Shown here: one piece after another, positions 1-11,174 of the stretch
Layout: every line of letters begins with the position of its first letter
Position numbering within the stretch: position 1 is the first letter of the stretch
NCBI GenBank assembly: GCA_014058105.1
Contig: JACGCM010001245.1
Location: 2,108,001 to 2,172,000, forward strand
Direction: 5' to 3'
Length of the DNA stretch: 64,000 nucleotides
Source: Kingdonia uniflora
Taxonomy: Eukaryota; Streptophyta; Magnoliopsida; Ranunculales; Circaeasteraceae
Translations under genes and position numbers: made by a program
Notes under the pieces: generated by a model
What the model saw: only the letters and a program-made list of their open reading frames with translations
What the model was told of the DNA's origin: nothing
Database searches by the model: none

Positions 1-224
1 TAGCTTTCATCTCTTTTAATATGTCTGCAACATTCTACCAGTTAAATTTAAGTTACGCCTGGTTTGACTAAATCTACTCAATTCCAAGATTGAAACGAAG
101 GTGATACTAATTTTCAATCGAAGAGCTCAACTAGACATAAGATAAAACAAATTAGGTAAAACTAGCTTTTATCTCTCAACATGTCTGCAAACATAATATT
201 TCTTTTCTGGTTTACATACAGCCA
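1..224 (+). repeat. Tat-1 3' UTR direct repeat
   Basis: The block starting 'tagctttcatctct' at position 1 returns as 'tagcttttatctct' at 163, followed in both by a TGTCTGCAA motif, giving a period of about 162 bp. Only about 1.4 units lie in the window, so more copies may lie to the left. The position between the antisense gene and the off-window pol corresponds to the repeat arrays of Tat-2 and Tat-4. Confidence 0.5.
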
Positions 225-3200
225 CTATAATGGATATTGTTTTGCTGTTGGGTTGTCAGCTACCCTTTCCCCTACAATAGGTGGTCGACTAGCCATAAAT
301 TCTTGAGCATGAGAAATTACAATAATCCTGCCCTGCTCTATCAATTCAGCAGGATGAGGGCCTAGATCCATCCCCATGGAACTCATGCAATCTCCTCGAT
401 CTATATCAACCTTGCAGATACATCCCTTTTCTAACATACAGTCAAGCAAGGTATCTCTCTCAAACTCAAGTCTTTTAACTTCTTCTACAAAATAAGCAAT
501 CACCGCCCAAAGTAATTCTGAATGCGATGCCTGAGTTACAATTGAGTGAGAGAAAATTGTCCTTGACCTCAGAAGGCGATCTTTTATCCTCTTGTACCAT
601 ATTTTTTGACTCTCTATTTCTCTGTCAATTCAATCTATAAAAGTAATATTCTTTGTAGATTTTTTTAATAGCTTTAGCTAACTCAGCTTGATTAGTCACC
701 ACCAAATCAGCCACCTGAATGCGAATTACATCAATTTCCCTGCTCAGTTCTTCCACATTCAGAGTTTTCTTTAACAATTTTTCTTTCTGCTGTATAAAAA
801 TATCCTTCCCTTTGATAGTCCCCCTAGTGCTTATTCCCTGAAAAGAGCAGTATCCAGCTTCTTTTCGCACTCCCTTAACTTCTCATTCCCCTTTTATACA
901 TGACCTTCGATTCGAGCCACATCTCCCTCCAAATCTCTTATTCGAACTGATAGACTAATAACATTACCTTGAACAAGGGAAACCCTAGCCTCATTTTTTC
1001 TCTTCCTCGAGCGCTCCCCAGCTTCGGCGTTCCTGACATGCATGTTGGCCTGCACCAATTTAGCCTTCAGTTGTGTTACCCTTCCATTCAACTCATTACA
1101 TATTCGTTGAACCATCCAAAATTCCATATCCGTAGCATGTAAGGCTATTGACAGCTGGTTAACTGTAACTTCAGATGCAGATAGATCATCTTGAGCTCTC
1201 TTCAATTCGATATCTTTATCAACCAATCTCTTCTACAATCGCTCCAGCTCACTCATGCTATTCGTTAGATCAATTCAAATTTTCTCTTTAATGTTCATTT
1301 TCTTGATCAAATCATTTTTTAAACTGACCACTGACCAATTTAAAGCTTCTTTCGATCTCTGTAGAGCCTGTATACGGTAACGGGCCATGTCAGCCTCCCT
1401 ACACTTTACCTTCAATGCATCATTCTGGCTTTTATGTTTCGCGGCATGTTCTTTTAACTCCTCGTGCTCTTTTAGCCCTTTCTCAATTTTGGCATCCTTC
1501 ATCTCAATCTGCAGAGTTAGGTCGATAACAGTCTGTGATACCTCAACAAACTTGAAGTGCACCTTCACATGTTGATCTTCTCTATCTTCATTCACCTCTC
1601 TGATCTTATCAAACCCCTCTGAAAATTCTTGGTTACATTGGCGAGCGTCATCTTCGCGCAAGTGAGCTGACTCCAATTGAACCTGCACATGACAGTTACA
1701 TCATATCAAGTTTGATTCAGAATACTCAATCACTACATATGACTCATTGCTAACAAGATATCTATTTTCCGACATCTACTGAAACTACTTCTAAACTTAA
1801 GGTCGAAGTACAATCTCGGGTGGATGTTCCATTAAACATAGTTCCAAGCCTAAGGTATACTTTCTCTATATTTTAGTTTGTCAAACAAAATGTTTATATC
1901 CTTGTGCACATCATTCCAGTGCCATTTGCCTCTAACTCGGTAATGGTTTTTTGGTCCATCTCTATACTCTATTTATTACTTTGTAGCTCTATACTAATGA
2001 AGCATACAAGTCAAATATTTCTTGCTTTGTTCTAACCTGTAGCTCCACTTGCGAAGACAGCAGGGATGTTGAGGTCTCCCTCTCCATAGAAAACTCAACC
2101 TCTAAATCTTTTATTCTGAGGTGTATGTCCCTAAGTTCCTACACAAGGTTTACGAAAGCATCTTATCCTACAGAATTTTACCCAACAAAATGTATGCAAT
2201 CAGTTTACAAATATTCCCCAATATTCATACAATCACAATACTATCATACTACACTACCTTCTTATTTTCTAACTCTGGGCGCTCGTTGTCATACCCTTGG
2301 TTGTCTCTCACCGTCTGAAGAGACACACCATGCAACCCATCCACAACGCCAATAGCAACACCTTTAGTCTCTTTATCTTCCTCCTCCTCCACATAGGTGT
2401 CGGCCCTAATGCATCTACCACATCTTCATAATATCCTTTGGACATAAGGTGATGCCCAAGCCTGTCACGCTCAGCTACCACCTCCTCCATGTAAACTCTC
2501 ACCTCCGGCTGAAGCTTATTGATCTCTACTACTTGGAAAGCCTTCAGGGCCTCCAGCCGCTTCCCCTTCTTGCTCAAATCAGATTTAAAATAGAGCTACG
2601 TTCCTTTCGAGCTTGACCTTCTTCCTCTTCAGCTCAGCTATCTCCTCCTTGACCATGAGGCATATTCCCTTCATCAGCCGAGCAGCCTACAAAAATCAAG
2701 CAGAATCGACCTTATTGATTAGCTTGATCATAATACAAATTTCATCACAATACCTATTCGAGCATATGAACATACCATTCTGCTCATCTCTTCCTCCCAG
2801 TGGAGAGCTGCCAACCTGGCTTTTTCCTCCACCTCTTTCCAATCATCTTCCACCATGTGTCGATCTTCTATGACCTTCACCCCCAACAATTCAGAAGGTT
2901 CAACCCTTTTCTTTATTGTCCTTCCCGCGGCCTCACCACTTCCCGTGGACCCAGAAGCTGAAGGACGCTTCAATATTTACTTTTTGGGGAACGTTCAAGC
3001 TAATTTACTCGACGTAATGAACACAGAAAACCCTGTACTGTCCAATCCAAGAGCCTTAAGCAAGTTCGCTTGCCTTTCCCCATTAGTCCCCTTCTTTTTG
3101 CAGCCGTCAGAGCGCTCATCATTAGCATTGTTGACTGAGATTTTAGAACTTTTTCAACTCGGCTGTTAACATGTTTTATCCTGCTAATGCCAAGATCTTC

Positions 3201-3279
3201 CAGTACAGCCTCGAGCTCTGTCTCCTCTTGAGTAACTGTATCCAAAAATGACTATTTCCTTGTCACTATGATTTGGGAC
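225..3279 (-). pseudogene. Tat-1 antisense gene, C-terminal coiled-coil exons
   Basis: The minus strand reads as a chain of charged, heptad-like segments (ORF pieces at 3245-3000, 2973-2728, 2577-2308, 1688-1275, 1226-894, 870-625 and 503-225) rich in Glu, Lys, Leu and Arg, as in a long coiled coil. The last piece ends at 225 with a short non-coiled tail containing the motif MDLGPHPAE; a related GPTP motif follows the coil at about 2420. Pieces are separated by GT...AG intervals that look like introns (for example 2697-2775), plus stops. It lies antisense to the element, just after the Transposase_28 exon, as in Tat-2, Tat-3 and Tat-4. The function of such antisense Tat products is unknown; the coil suggests multimerisation (inference). 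The copy is decayed. Confidence 0.6.
2697..2775 (-). other. Putative second intron of the Tat-1 antisense gene
   Basis: On the minus strand the donor reads GAATG|GTATGT and the acceptor TTTTTGTAG|GCTGCTC, 79 bp apart, joining two Glu/Lys/Leu-rich segments. An intron also lies downstream of the first one, inside the coiled-coil region, in Tat-2 (13417-13487) and Tat-4 (29856-29932). Confidence 0.5.
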
Positions 3280-3362
3280 CTGTCATACATAAAACATTAA
3301 CATCAGCAAGCATCTTACAATTTCAACTATCATTCTCATATATTTTATATTATTATACTTAC
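3280..3362 (-). other. Conserved intron after the Transposase_28 domain, Tat-1
   Basis: Minus-strand donor TAAA|GTAAGT at 3362 and acceptor TATGACAG|GTCCC ending at 3280, 83 bp. An intron of 67-83 bp sits at the same place in Tat-2, Tat-3 and Tat-4, with donors AAA|GTATGT (Tat-2) and AAA|GTAAGT (Tat-3). RNA evidence would settle it. Confidence 0.6.
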
Positions 3363-4140
3363 TTTATTTTACAATTCTAAATAGAAGTTCAAAGGGTTCT
3401 TCATTATCTCTTTGAAGGCAATCACCCTTCACCCATATTACATTATCATTCCACGGTCGACCTGGTGAGTTCAGATCGAAGAAGCAAAGTCGAGTTGAGC
3501 TCGCACAAAAATATGCCCCTCCACTTGCAGAATAGTTTTTTACACCATAAAACTACAATACATCCTTAGAGGATATCCTCCTCCTTCTTCCCTCTCCTTC
3601 CCATCATGTATTCAAAGATTCACAAATGCTTATCACCTTCCACATGTTCACGTTCATCTGTACGGGACATGCCCTGATAAGATTCATAATCCCTTTCGCC
3701 AGATTGCTAAGGGGAAGACTCAACCCAATCTCTAATTGGGATAGGTAGCATAAAAAACCCTCTAAAAGTTTACTCTAAACATTCCCATTGAAATACTCCA
3801 AAGAGATCGATTCCTTTATACCCCTATCCCTTTTCTCCTTCGCCAAATCAGCCAACAAATAAAAATATTCCTCTCTCGTTGCTATAGTGCAACCCCTAAA
3901 TTGCCTATTAGAATAATATATACAGTTACCCCATTTACCTCTAATAGAAGCCCTAGCTTTACAAAACTATTTGAATGCACCCGAACAAGGAGGATAGGAT
4001 ACCAATCTTTCAGGGAAATCTGGAAATTGATTAATACCTACTTATTTCTCACTTCCAGATGATCTAATCTCAAACTAGACCGACCGACCAGAGGTCGATG
4101 CCTCACTTACAGGGGAACTCCTCATATCAACTGTAGGAAA
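3363..4140 (-). pseudogene. Tat-1 antisense gene, Transposase_28 exon
   Basis: Translating the minus strand from about 3760 gives GLSLPLSNLAKGIMNLI, then PVQMNVNMWKVI, then a GAYFCASS...LCFF stretch and WNDNVIWVKG near the end. This matches the hallmark order of the plant 'putative gypsy type transposon' (Transposase_28, PF04195) family: G-L-x-L-P-L, a P-x-Q-x-N-x-N-x-W/Y motif, and a C-terminal W...G block. At least two in-frame stops are visible (near 3611 and 3560), so this copy is broken. The part upstream of about 3775 is less clear. The exon ends at a GTAAGT donor. It is antisense to the element, as in the other three Tat copies. Confidence 0.65.
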
Positions 4141-6520
4141 TGATTTTATCCTATACAGTACTCCTCACGTTTGACCTTTACACAGGTCTAGATATCTATC
4201 ATTATCTTTTAATATACATCAGCCACATTCAAATATCTTTCATATATTATATAGCAAGTAGATTTTCATAGATTACTATAAATAGTAGATTATTACTTTT
4301 CCTAGCAATACAAAATGATCTTCAAAAATACATACATACATCAGATATCCTCAACTAACCTTTTATGTCAGAGTGTAAATCCGAGGCAGCACCGAATCCT
4401 TCCCTCACCACGCTACTGTGCAACCACCTTCGCAACTCAGCTTAAGTGACTCTCTCATGCTTTAACTGATGATTTCTTTTACTTAAATCTCTACGAGTTT
4501 TTGTACTATTTTTACCTCTCTTCTTCCTTCCTCTCTCACTGCTCTTCAAGTTTTCAGATGTTGAAAAACGTTTGATTGACGAAGAGGAAGCGGTATTTGT
4601 ATTTGTATTTTTTCTCACTAACTGTTGGCGGATATTGTGCCTCCTACGAGTTGTCCTCAGATTTTGAACTGAGGCATCCCATTCTACTATCCATGTCAGG
4701 TGTTTTGCACCTTTTTGGTAAAAATGTCTTCCCATGATTGCCCTTTCCCTTATATTTTAATCTATTTTTATCTCTCATTTCCAAATTTCCCGCTAACCTC
4801 GCCACACTCATGATGACTCACTCTTACACGCAATCGGGTATTCACAACTTTTACACAAGAGACAAAATCAAAAACTCCATACTTTTTTTGTACGTGCTTC
4901 TTCTTCTTCTATTATAGCAAGAATGACATCATTTCCAAAGCTCCCATAACAAAATTTCAAATGATGATTTTCAAATTCATTTTTCACAACAGTCACAAAC
5001 ATCATTCACAAAAATAGAGAATCTATTCGACAACAATTTCATTTAAATTCTTCAAAATCAAACAGTTACATACATTCTGTGACCTATTTTTTTTAATTAT
5101 CATCCACTCCGTTCACCTTACATATAATTATATCCAAAATAGCATTGATGACCTGGGAAACCACATCTAATAAGTAAACCTACAGCAATCATCGCATCCT
5201 CAAAATTGATCTCCTTTTCAGTAATCAATCCCACCACCTTTTCTCGATCTGAAGGATCCACCACCAGTTTATAAAAAAACCCTCATAGAAAAAATGTGCA
5301 TACTCAATTTCCATGCCCATTAAATCTAAACCTTCAAACTGACGCTCCCTCACTGGCAACTCAGCATCATAATCTAACAATTCAAAAATTCTTTCCCGCA
5401 ATTCAGCGATCTTTATCGCCAATCGTCCTTCAGCGACATAACGGATTCCCTCGGATCGAATCCACACAATTCTTATCTCTTCCCCCAAATTTAGAATACA
5501 TTTTACCCTTATTTATACATTATTACTACCAATTCCCTACAACTCGTGATATTATCCTTTTATCTTATCACAAAAATCTCATATCTTGAGAGAAATTATT
5601 TGAACATATCTCTTCCTATCGAGCTCAGTAATTCCAGACTATTACAGATCGAACTTACTCTTTCCAGATCTAATTTTCTAAATTGACCTCTAAGAGATCG
5701 ATTCTTCATTTTAAAACTCCCATAATTTTTTTTCTCTCTCACATTTCAAGCACATAGGTCAAATCATGTTTAACAGTTATAAACATATCTTCATTTTTAT
5801 AAGCAAATGTGTAACAGTTCGATTATTAGAAATATTTTACTTTCTTCCCACATACATTTCATTTCACACAATATTCGACAATCTTCGGATCATACAACTC
5901 GATTTCTAGAGTTATTTTATTTTTATATCAGCACAAAATTGGGATAACAAATTTTATTTATCTCGAAACATTTTACAAGTGCTTTACAGATAACAAGTCA
6001 TTCAAGAACTCAACATCAGGTACTCTACAGCTCCATATAATTCATGTACTTTTATAGCTAACAAGTCTTTCAGGCACTCTGAAGCGTTAAATCCTTTAGT
6101 TCGTTCTACTTCAGTGATCTTTCTCCCTGATGTAAAGTAGACATTGGAAACAATGAGTATCCTCCCTCCCATGAGTTTTGCCAAAGTCTAGACAAACTTC
6201 AAATGGAAACTATAAAAGCATGAGACTCAGTGCTTGAACCAACCCTTCAAACTGAAGGTCTTCTCGGCGCAAAGTAGCGATAGAAATGCAGAAGCAGACA
6301 TCCATTCTCCATCTTCCTCCTCCACTATCATCACCGACTCTCCTATAACCACCACTCCCTCAAAGTTAGTAGAGATGAAGAGGGCCCGACCATATAATCT
6401 ATTACGATGCAAGACATCAGCGCAACTGTACTGCAATTACACCAATCCCTACATCCGTCTCCCTAACCTTATCTTTTGGAAGGATGCAGAGACAAACCTC
6501 CATTACCTGTTAAGATAACG
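4141..6520 (-). pseudogene. Tat-1 antisense gene, N-terminal modules
   Basis: Minus-strand pieces at 6436-6227, 6184-6002, 5488-5225 and 4735-4442 occupy the place of the N-terminal modules of the related antisense genes. The 5488-5225 piece (87 aa) is fairly protein-like, with an AELRERIFELLDYDAELPV segment that recalls the short 'PDLVELEPGE' module of Tat-2. The 4735-4442 piece is very basic (RRRH, RGRKKRGK) and could carry a nuclear localisation signal (inference). No start codon can be chosen with confidence and stops are frequent. The order agrees with an antisense transcript starting near the 3' LTR. Confidence 0.35.
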
Positions 6521-7004
6521 TGGTGTAACCTTCATCTACAGTAAAAATCCTCAGCGTCAGCTGTAGGAACAGGCGCAGGAATAGGATTCCCCAAAGACTG
6601 ATCCCCAAAAAACTTTAACTTCAACCTCTGCATTTAAGAAGCAATTCTCTCTTTAGGAACCATCCTATGAGTCTTCACCATCTTCAAAACTTGCAGAGGA
6701 TTTTACATCATAATAAACGTACTTTGCTACAAAACTCGGTACATGTACTGTTTATATAACCCTTTATTTATTGTGCAGGAACATTTCCCCAAACGTTATC
6801 ATTCAATACAGGAGAGACTCTTCAAACCCTAATCGTCGCATGCATCAATATTACAATCAGTATTTAATGCACATACATCCCCCTTTGATACACTCATTTT
6901 TCATACAGTCAATACCATCATTACTTCCTTCATATTCAAACTCTCAACCCGAATACCCATATATCTAAATTCTTTCTCAACCAAAGCCACTCGTGACTTC
7001 GGTT
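6521..7004. other. Tat-1 spacer between antisense gene and 3' LTR
   Basis: AT-rich sequence with no supportable coding region. In the related elements this interval holds the presumptive antisense promoter; a TTTATATAACCC stretch near 6750 reads in the wrong direction to serve the minus-strand gene, so I assign no promoter. Confidence 0.4.
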
Positions 7005-7017
7005 GTGAGGGGGCGAT
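7005..7017 (+). promoter_or_regulatory. Polypurine tract of Tat-1
   Basis: GTGAGGGGGCGAT immediately precedes the TGTAGGGG start of the LTR. A purine run abutting a TG-starting LTR is the plus-strand priming site and identifies this LTR as the 3' one of a plus-strand element. Confidence 0.7.
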
Positions 7018-7631
7018 TGTAGGGGCCTATCCCTCGATCTTACCTAAATCGAGTTGTATCCAGTTTGAACTACCTCCATGTCAGACTCGTGCATTCTCCA
7101 CATAACTTTTCTAGTCAACATTGCCAAATACTCTACAAACTGATAAAAAATATGGGACGATCTCAAACTGAAAACGCTGAACAAGTCAAAGCCACCTATC
7201 TCTCCTGAATTTAGCAGCTACTCAGTCAACCGCCACTAACCACATTGTTTGGAGAACGTGCTCTGACATGATGAAGAACTGTGGAAAAGGCCTATATAAA
7301 AAAAAGTTCCAAAAGAGACAAGGGCAAGAAAATTATAAGAGAAATCACCAAAAAACTATATTTTCTAGATTCTCAAAATCCTCAAACTTCTTATTCACAA
7401 GATCAAGCATTTCTAAGTCTAGAGATCACTTGTAATAAGGTATCATCCTCGAGCAATAAATGTTATTATTACAAAAATCCAAAACCCGAGGTCGTGGTTT
7501 TTAACCTATTCATAGGCTTTCCACGCTAAACACCTGTATCATTTCTTATTTTCAATTAGATTTTATCATAGATACATTTGTCTAAGAGTTAATTCCAGGC
7601 TACTTCGAGCTCACAGAATTAGGCCATTATA
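7018..7631 (+). repeat. 3' LTR of Tat-1
   Basis: Starts TGTAGGGGCC and ends ...CCATTATA (expected TTACA, mutated). It aligns along its length with the LTR at 62408-62986: shared blocks include ATCCCTCGATCT near the start, the ACCACATT...GAGAACGTG region, 'ttttccacgctaaa', and the 'tcgagctcac.gaatt.ggccatta' end. A TATATAAAA box lies near 7291. A polypurine tract precedes it and no primer-binding site follows, so it is a 3' LTR; its 5' partner is left of the window. Confidence 0.85.
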
Positions 7632-8559
7632 GCCAAACTACCACTATTTATCTCTACAGCCATTGGAGGTTACGCTTCTAAAAAAAAGATAGAATCGTCG
7701 CGTTTTTTCTTTTGCACACTTTTGTTTTGGTTTTGCCAGGACCTGCCTCTAAAGCTACCTACTAAATCACGTTTTCTTTAGACAAAGGCGTGAACTCTAA
7801 GAAAAGCACTCCTAATGAGCTTCCTCTCTGTGCCAGTTTTAATCCCCTAAAAATAAGCCCATATGTTATTAAATACTTGATTTGCTTCTTAGTGTTACTA
7901 TATGGATTTGTCTCTTGTAACAAGGGAAATGGAAAGGGCATATGTTGCCCCAGACCCCACACCCCAAAGGTGCCTAAATAGGGTTCACGCCTTTATTCTC
8001 GTTATAAAGTTTTTGATGCTCAAGTGTGGCATTTCCTCAAAGGTGCATTCCACCCCCAGGTTTCCCCAAGTCTGTATGTAAATCATTTCAATCAAACAGA
8101 GCTTTATTTTACGAGGATGAGCTATGCCAGGTCCTCTTTTTTTTTTCTCTCTCTCAGACAATTGAATTAACCATCTTTTAGGTTTTACTAGAAAGCTTTA
8201 AGGTAAAATATTGGACCATATCCTGATGGAAACTATGTCCTTTAAATCCTTAGCCTTTGAGGACATTGTCAATCTCTTTATTCTATATTGTTGTTATGCT
8301 TTTCTTTCATTCTGTCATCGTACGAATTATTATGCATAGAAGCTTCATTTCTTATTCATAAATAAAAGAAGTTATTAATTGCCTTTTGTTTATAAATTAT
8401 AACTTGAAATATGATCAAATACAAAGCTACATGTGCAGTAGGTATATTTTTAGAGTGTTTAAAATTATGAGGTATAATTTTGTTATATTTGCGAAAAAAA
8501 TTTAAAAAAATGAAAAAAATTCCCACAACCTTTTTTTGTGGTAAATAAATAGCCACTGA
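7632..8559. other. No recognisable gene; AT-rich, possibly CACTA interior
   Basis: Contains only short ORFs without recognisable homology (for example 7790-7981, Pro/Lys-rich at its end with one hydrophobic stretch). Because it runs without a visible break into the CACTA terminus at 8785, it may be internal CACTA sequence interrupted by Tat-1, but no transposase motif was found. Confidence 0.4.
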
Positions 8560-8785
8560 TTGAGATTACGTTTTACCCTATTTTATAACACGGTTTATAT
8601 CTGTGGCAATAAATTAACCATAGATTAAATCTATGGCAAAAATGTACGTTAAGCTCAGATAATGCTCGTGGCAAAAACATTACCACGCACCCTTTACCAC
8701 AGGCCTTCACCATAACCAAAGTCTGTGGCAAATAACATTTTACCACAGACAGAGTCTGTAACATTTAGCTAAAATTGGTGCAGTG
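8560..8785 (-). mobile_element. Terminal region of a CACTA (En/Spm-like) transposon
   Basis: Read on the minus strand from 8785 the sequence starts CACTGCACCAATTTTAGC, a CACTA-type terminus. It is followed within 220 bp by many direct and inverted copies of a short motif (CTGTGGCAAA / ACCACAG at about 8592, 8629, 8668, 8697, 8725 and 8740), the usual subterminal repeat arrangement bound by CACTA transposases. The opposite end is not in the window. The terminus directly abuts the target duplication of Tat-2. Confidence 0.6.
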
Positions 8786-8790
8786 ATCCC
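8786..8790. repeat. Target site duplication of Tat-2, left copy
   Basis: ATCCC, identical to 43085-43089 just outside the other LTR. A 5-bp duplication is expected for Ty3/gypsy integrase. It proves that the LTRs 34 kb apart belong to one insertion. Confidence 0.85.
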
Positions 8791-9492
8791 TATAGGGGCC
8801 TCATTTTTTTGAAGGGAAACTTGGCTCTTACACCTTGGAGGTTACCCTTGGCTAGAAGTATTGGCAAATTTATAAGACTATAAATAATGAGTTTATTAAA
8901 CTAACATACTTGCGCGAAGTGCATGAATTGGGTTCTCCACGACCTCTAGCGAGGATTTGAATGATGTATGATATATATATATATATATTGAGTCAGATGA
9001 TAGGTCGAGTAAGAAGAAGGTTATAGGGTATTCGAAGGTTATCTAGAAGGGCCTTTCAGGAAAGTTTCTCTAACCCCTTCATACTGCCTCCTCCCACCTA
9101 TTTATAGGAGATAAGAAAGGGGTAAGTCGCCATAGGAGGTTATATTGCATGTATATCCATTGAGGTAGTTGTACTGTACGTTGAGTCGGTTCTGATACTG
9201 TAGTTGGTTGGTGACTCATTTCATTGTTTTGTCTGGTGAACTGGCTGTCAGGTGTATCTGCTTTCGACCATGTATTACAATGGTTGATGTTTCTCTGGTC
9301 TTGAATTCTAGTGCTGATCATCTGTCTTTGGTTTTGAGTATTGTAGCTTTCTTTGATGATTCCCTAGAGTATTCGATTAATCTTGGGAGGCTTCGTATAA
9401 TTAGTTGCTAGTCTTGTTGGGCTTAGAGTCTCTAGGAAGGCTTCGATGTAGCCTTTGAGTATTTGACTGGCGTTGAAAGGATGTGAGTAGGC
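8791..9492 (-). repeat. 3' LTR of Tat-2
   Basis: Starts TATAGGGGCC (TGTAGGGG with one change). It matches 42379-43084 throughout, including 'gggaaacttggctcttaca', 'catgaattgggttctcca', a TATTTATA box (TATAAATA on the minus strand) and 'ggcttcg...attagt'. The AT microsatellite at 8971-8988 is longer here than in the 5' LTR. The final ACTACA is missing, so the inner edge is eroded next to the CCCCTCTC pyrimidine run that is the minus-strand polypurine tract. Confidence 0.8.
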
Positions 9493-9638
9493 TCCCCTCT
9501 CAGTAGGGGCCTTGCAAATTATTGTAGAGGGCGCGTGCTGAGAAAAATTGTTGGGCATCGGAAGTTGAAAAGTTGATTGGGGTAAGTAGTTTCGGGGAGA
9601 GTAATTAAGGTAAGTATTGATTAAGGAGGTAATCAAGG

Positions 9639-9646
9639 TATAAAAA
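9639..9646 (+). promoter_or_regulatory. Putative TATA box of the Tat-2 antisense gene
   Basis: TATAAAAA lies 61 bp before the first antisense-gene ATG (9707) and about 150 bp inside the 3' LTR. Similarly placed boxes occur before the first modules of Tat-3 (14638 and 15541) and Tat-4 (25712). This suggests the antisense gene has its own promoter (inference). Confidence 0.5.
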
Positions 9647-9706
9647 GGGCCTATTAAGGGGGGAAATTCAAGTAATGTTCATCTTCTTACTTGAGTAAAC
9701 ACAACA

Positions 9707-9994
9707 ATGGACACCACTCCAAATACCCGTTACCAGAAAAGAATGGAGGAGAAGGATCGCCGTATTCTGGAGAAGGCGATGGCTCTGAAGCATAATTTTT
9801 TTAGGGATCAGGATTTGGATGTATCGCTGCCTGACCTGGTAGAGCTGGAGCCAGGGGAGGTGATTTTTGGGCATCCGTATATTTACTCGTGGAGAGTAAT
9901 TCAATGGTTAGGCTCACATATAAGTAACCAATATTTTTTGCTGAAGAGTCTAGCAGAAGAACAGGTGGGGGCTGAAGACGCAGCCAAATCTTAG
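9707..9994 (+). CDS. Tat-2 antisense gene, first N-terminal module
   Basis: A 95-codon open frame starting MDTTPNTRYQKRMEEKDRR and containing PDLVELEPGEVIFGHPYIY. A diverged copy with the same MDTTP start and PDLV...G.PY.Y.W core lies at 14725-15021 in Tat-3, and a second version (PDLFEVEPGAPLYGMPFAY) at 15627. The product is charged and has no membrane segment. Family function is unknown; conservation of start, core and upstream TATA box across elements suggests a real exon or small protein. It is open from ATG to TAG, unlike its Tat-3 counterpart. Confidence 0.55.
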   Translation: MDTTPNTRYQKRMEEKDRRILEKAMALKHNFFRDQDLDVSLPDLVELEPGEVIFGHPYIYSWRVIQWLGSHISNQYFLLKSLAEEQVGAEDAAKS

Positions 9995-11174
9995 ACGCGG
10001 CTCTGCAAGAATTGCCCTGGATATAAATAGGGGGGTCTTCGGTATTGTGGGTGAGAATGTAGAGGGGGTTGTTTTTTGTTGTTGTTGTTGCTTTTTTTTT
10101 CGTCTTTTGATTTTGATGTATGCCCGCGTAATTATTGAATAAAACAATGATGTGTTTGTCGAAGTATTGGTAGTATAACCATTATAGGTAATGTAGACGA
10201 TGATAATGTAGGCGCGGTTTAGTATTCAACCTACAATCTTAGGTAATAAAAATGAGTAATAGTGGTAATCGAATTTGATTCTTTCACAGAACAAAAAGTA
10301 TTGAACGAAGGATCGATAACTAATGTATGTATGCGATTGCGATGGTTAAATGTAGATGATGGCTCGAAAACAAATTTATGGGAACTTCAATTACAAAAGC
10401 TGACATCCAAAATGGCAGAAATGTCAGAAGTGATACTATTTATGGTACAGTGAGCCACGGCAGACCGTCATTATGTTTCCTCGGGTGTGGGAGAGAGGTG
10501 GAGGGGGCGCGTGGGTTTGAGGTGACAACTTCAGCTAGGGTGTCAGTAGGTTCGAGAGAGCTAGAAAAAGTCTTATCATGTATAAGTTTGTGAAGCCCAT
10601 GTGGGTATAAGTAGGGGCATTTTTGGAAAAATACGTAATGCCCAAAAATGAGAGGGGAGTGGAGGAGTGGTAATGATCATGAGTGGAGGAAATTGAGGCA
10701 GTTTATTTTCCTTGGGCATATTTAAAGAGGTGAGAGAGAGAGAATCACTATTCATAAACAATCATATAAAGAAAGGAAGTAAAAAAGATAAATGCCATTG
10801 TTGTAGTTGAACTTGCTGGAGAGGAGAAATGGAAAATACCATTTCTGTCGAGAGATTTGATTTAATCCAACAGGTACGCCTTCTGAGTTCATGATAAAGA
10901 GAGCTAATTTCTTTTTTTTGTTGCTTCTCCTTTCGTTTTACTCTGAACGGTGGGGGTAAGTTTTTATTAGGCTGCCGGTAATGGCATGACTGAGGAAGGG
11001 GGTAATATATGTGGCTGGGAGTTTGGCCAAGTAATAAATTTGGGGGGCGGAGGGGGTGAGTAGCAATCAAATATTTGGTCGCAGGACGGCCGATTAGTGA
11101 GGGTAGAAAATATTATAAAGCCAAACTTTAATACTCGAATATATCAAGCTAATGTCTATCCTCTTCTTCTGTAG
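9995..11174 (+). other. Tat-2 antisense-gene leader/intron region
   Basis: No conserved coding frame. Further TATA-like boxes lie at about 10022 (ATATAAATAGGGGGG) and 10707 (ATATTTAAAG). A pyrimidine tract with acceptor CTTCTTCTGTAG ends at 11174, shortly before the ATG at 11181. A matching acceptor (CTTCACTTGTAG) precedes the corresponding ATG in Tat-3, so part of this stretch is probably a 5' intron. Confidence 0.4.

Noticed and set aside
7790..7981. Small plus-strand gene
   Set aside because: 63 codons with no recognisable domain, and its opposite strand is open too; there is no supporting context.
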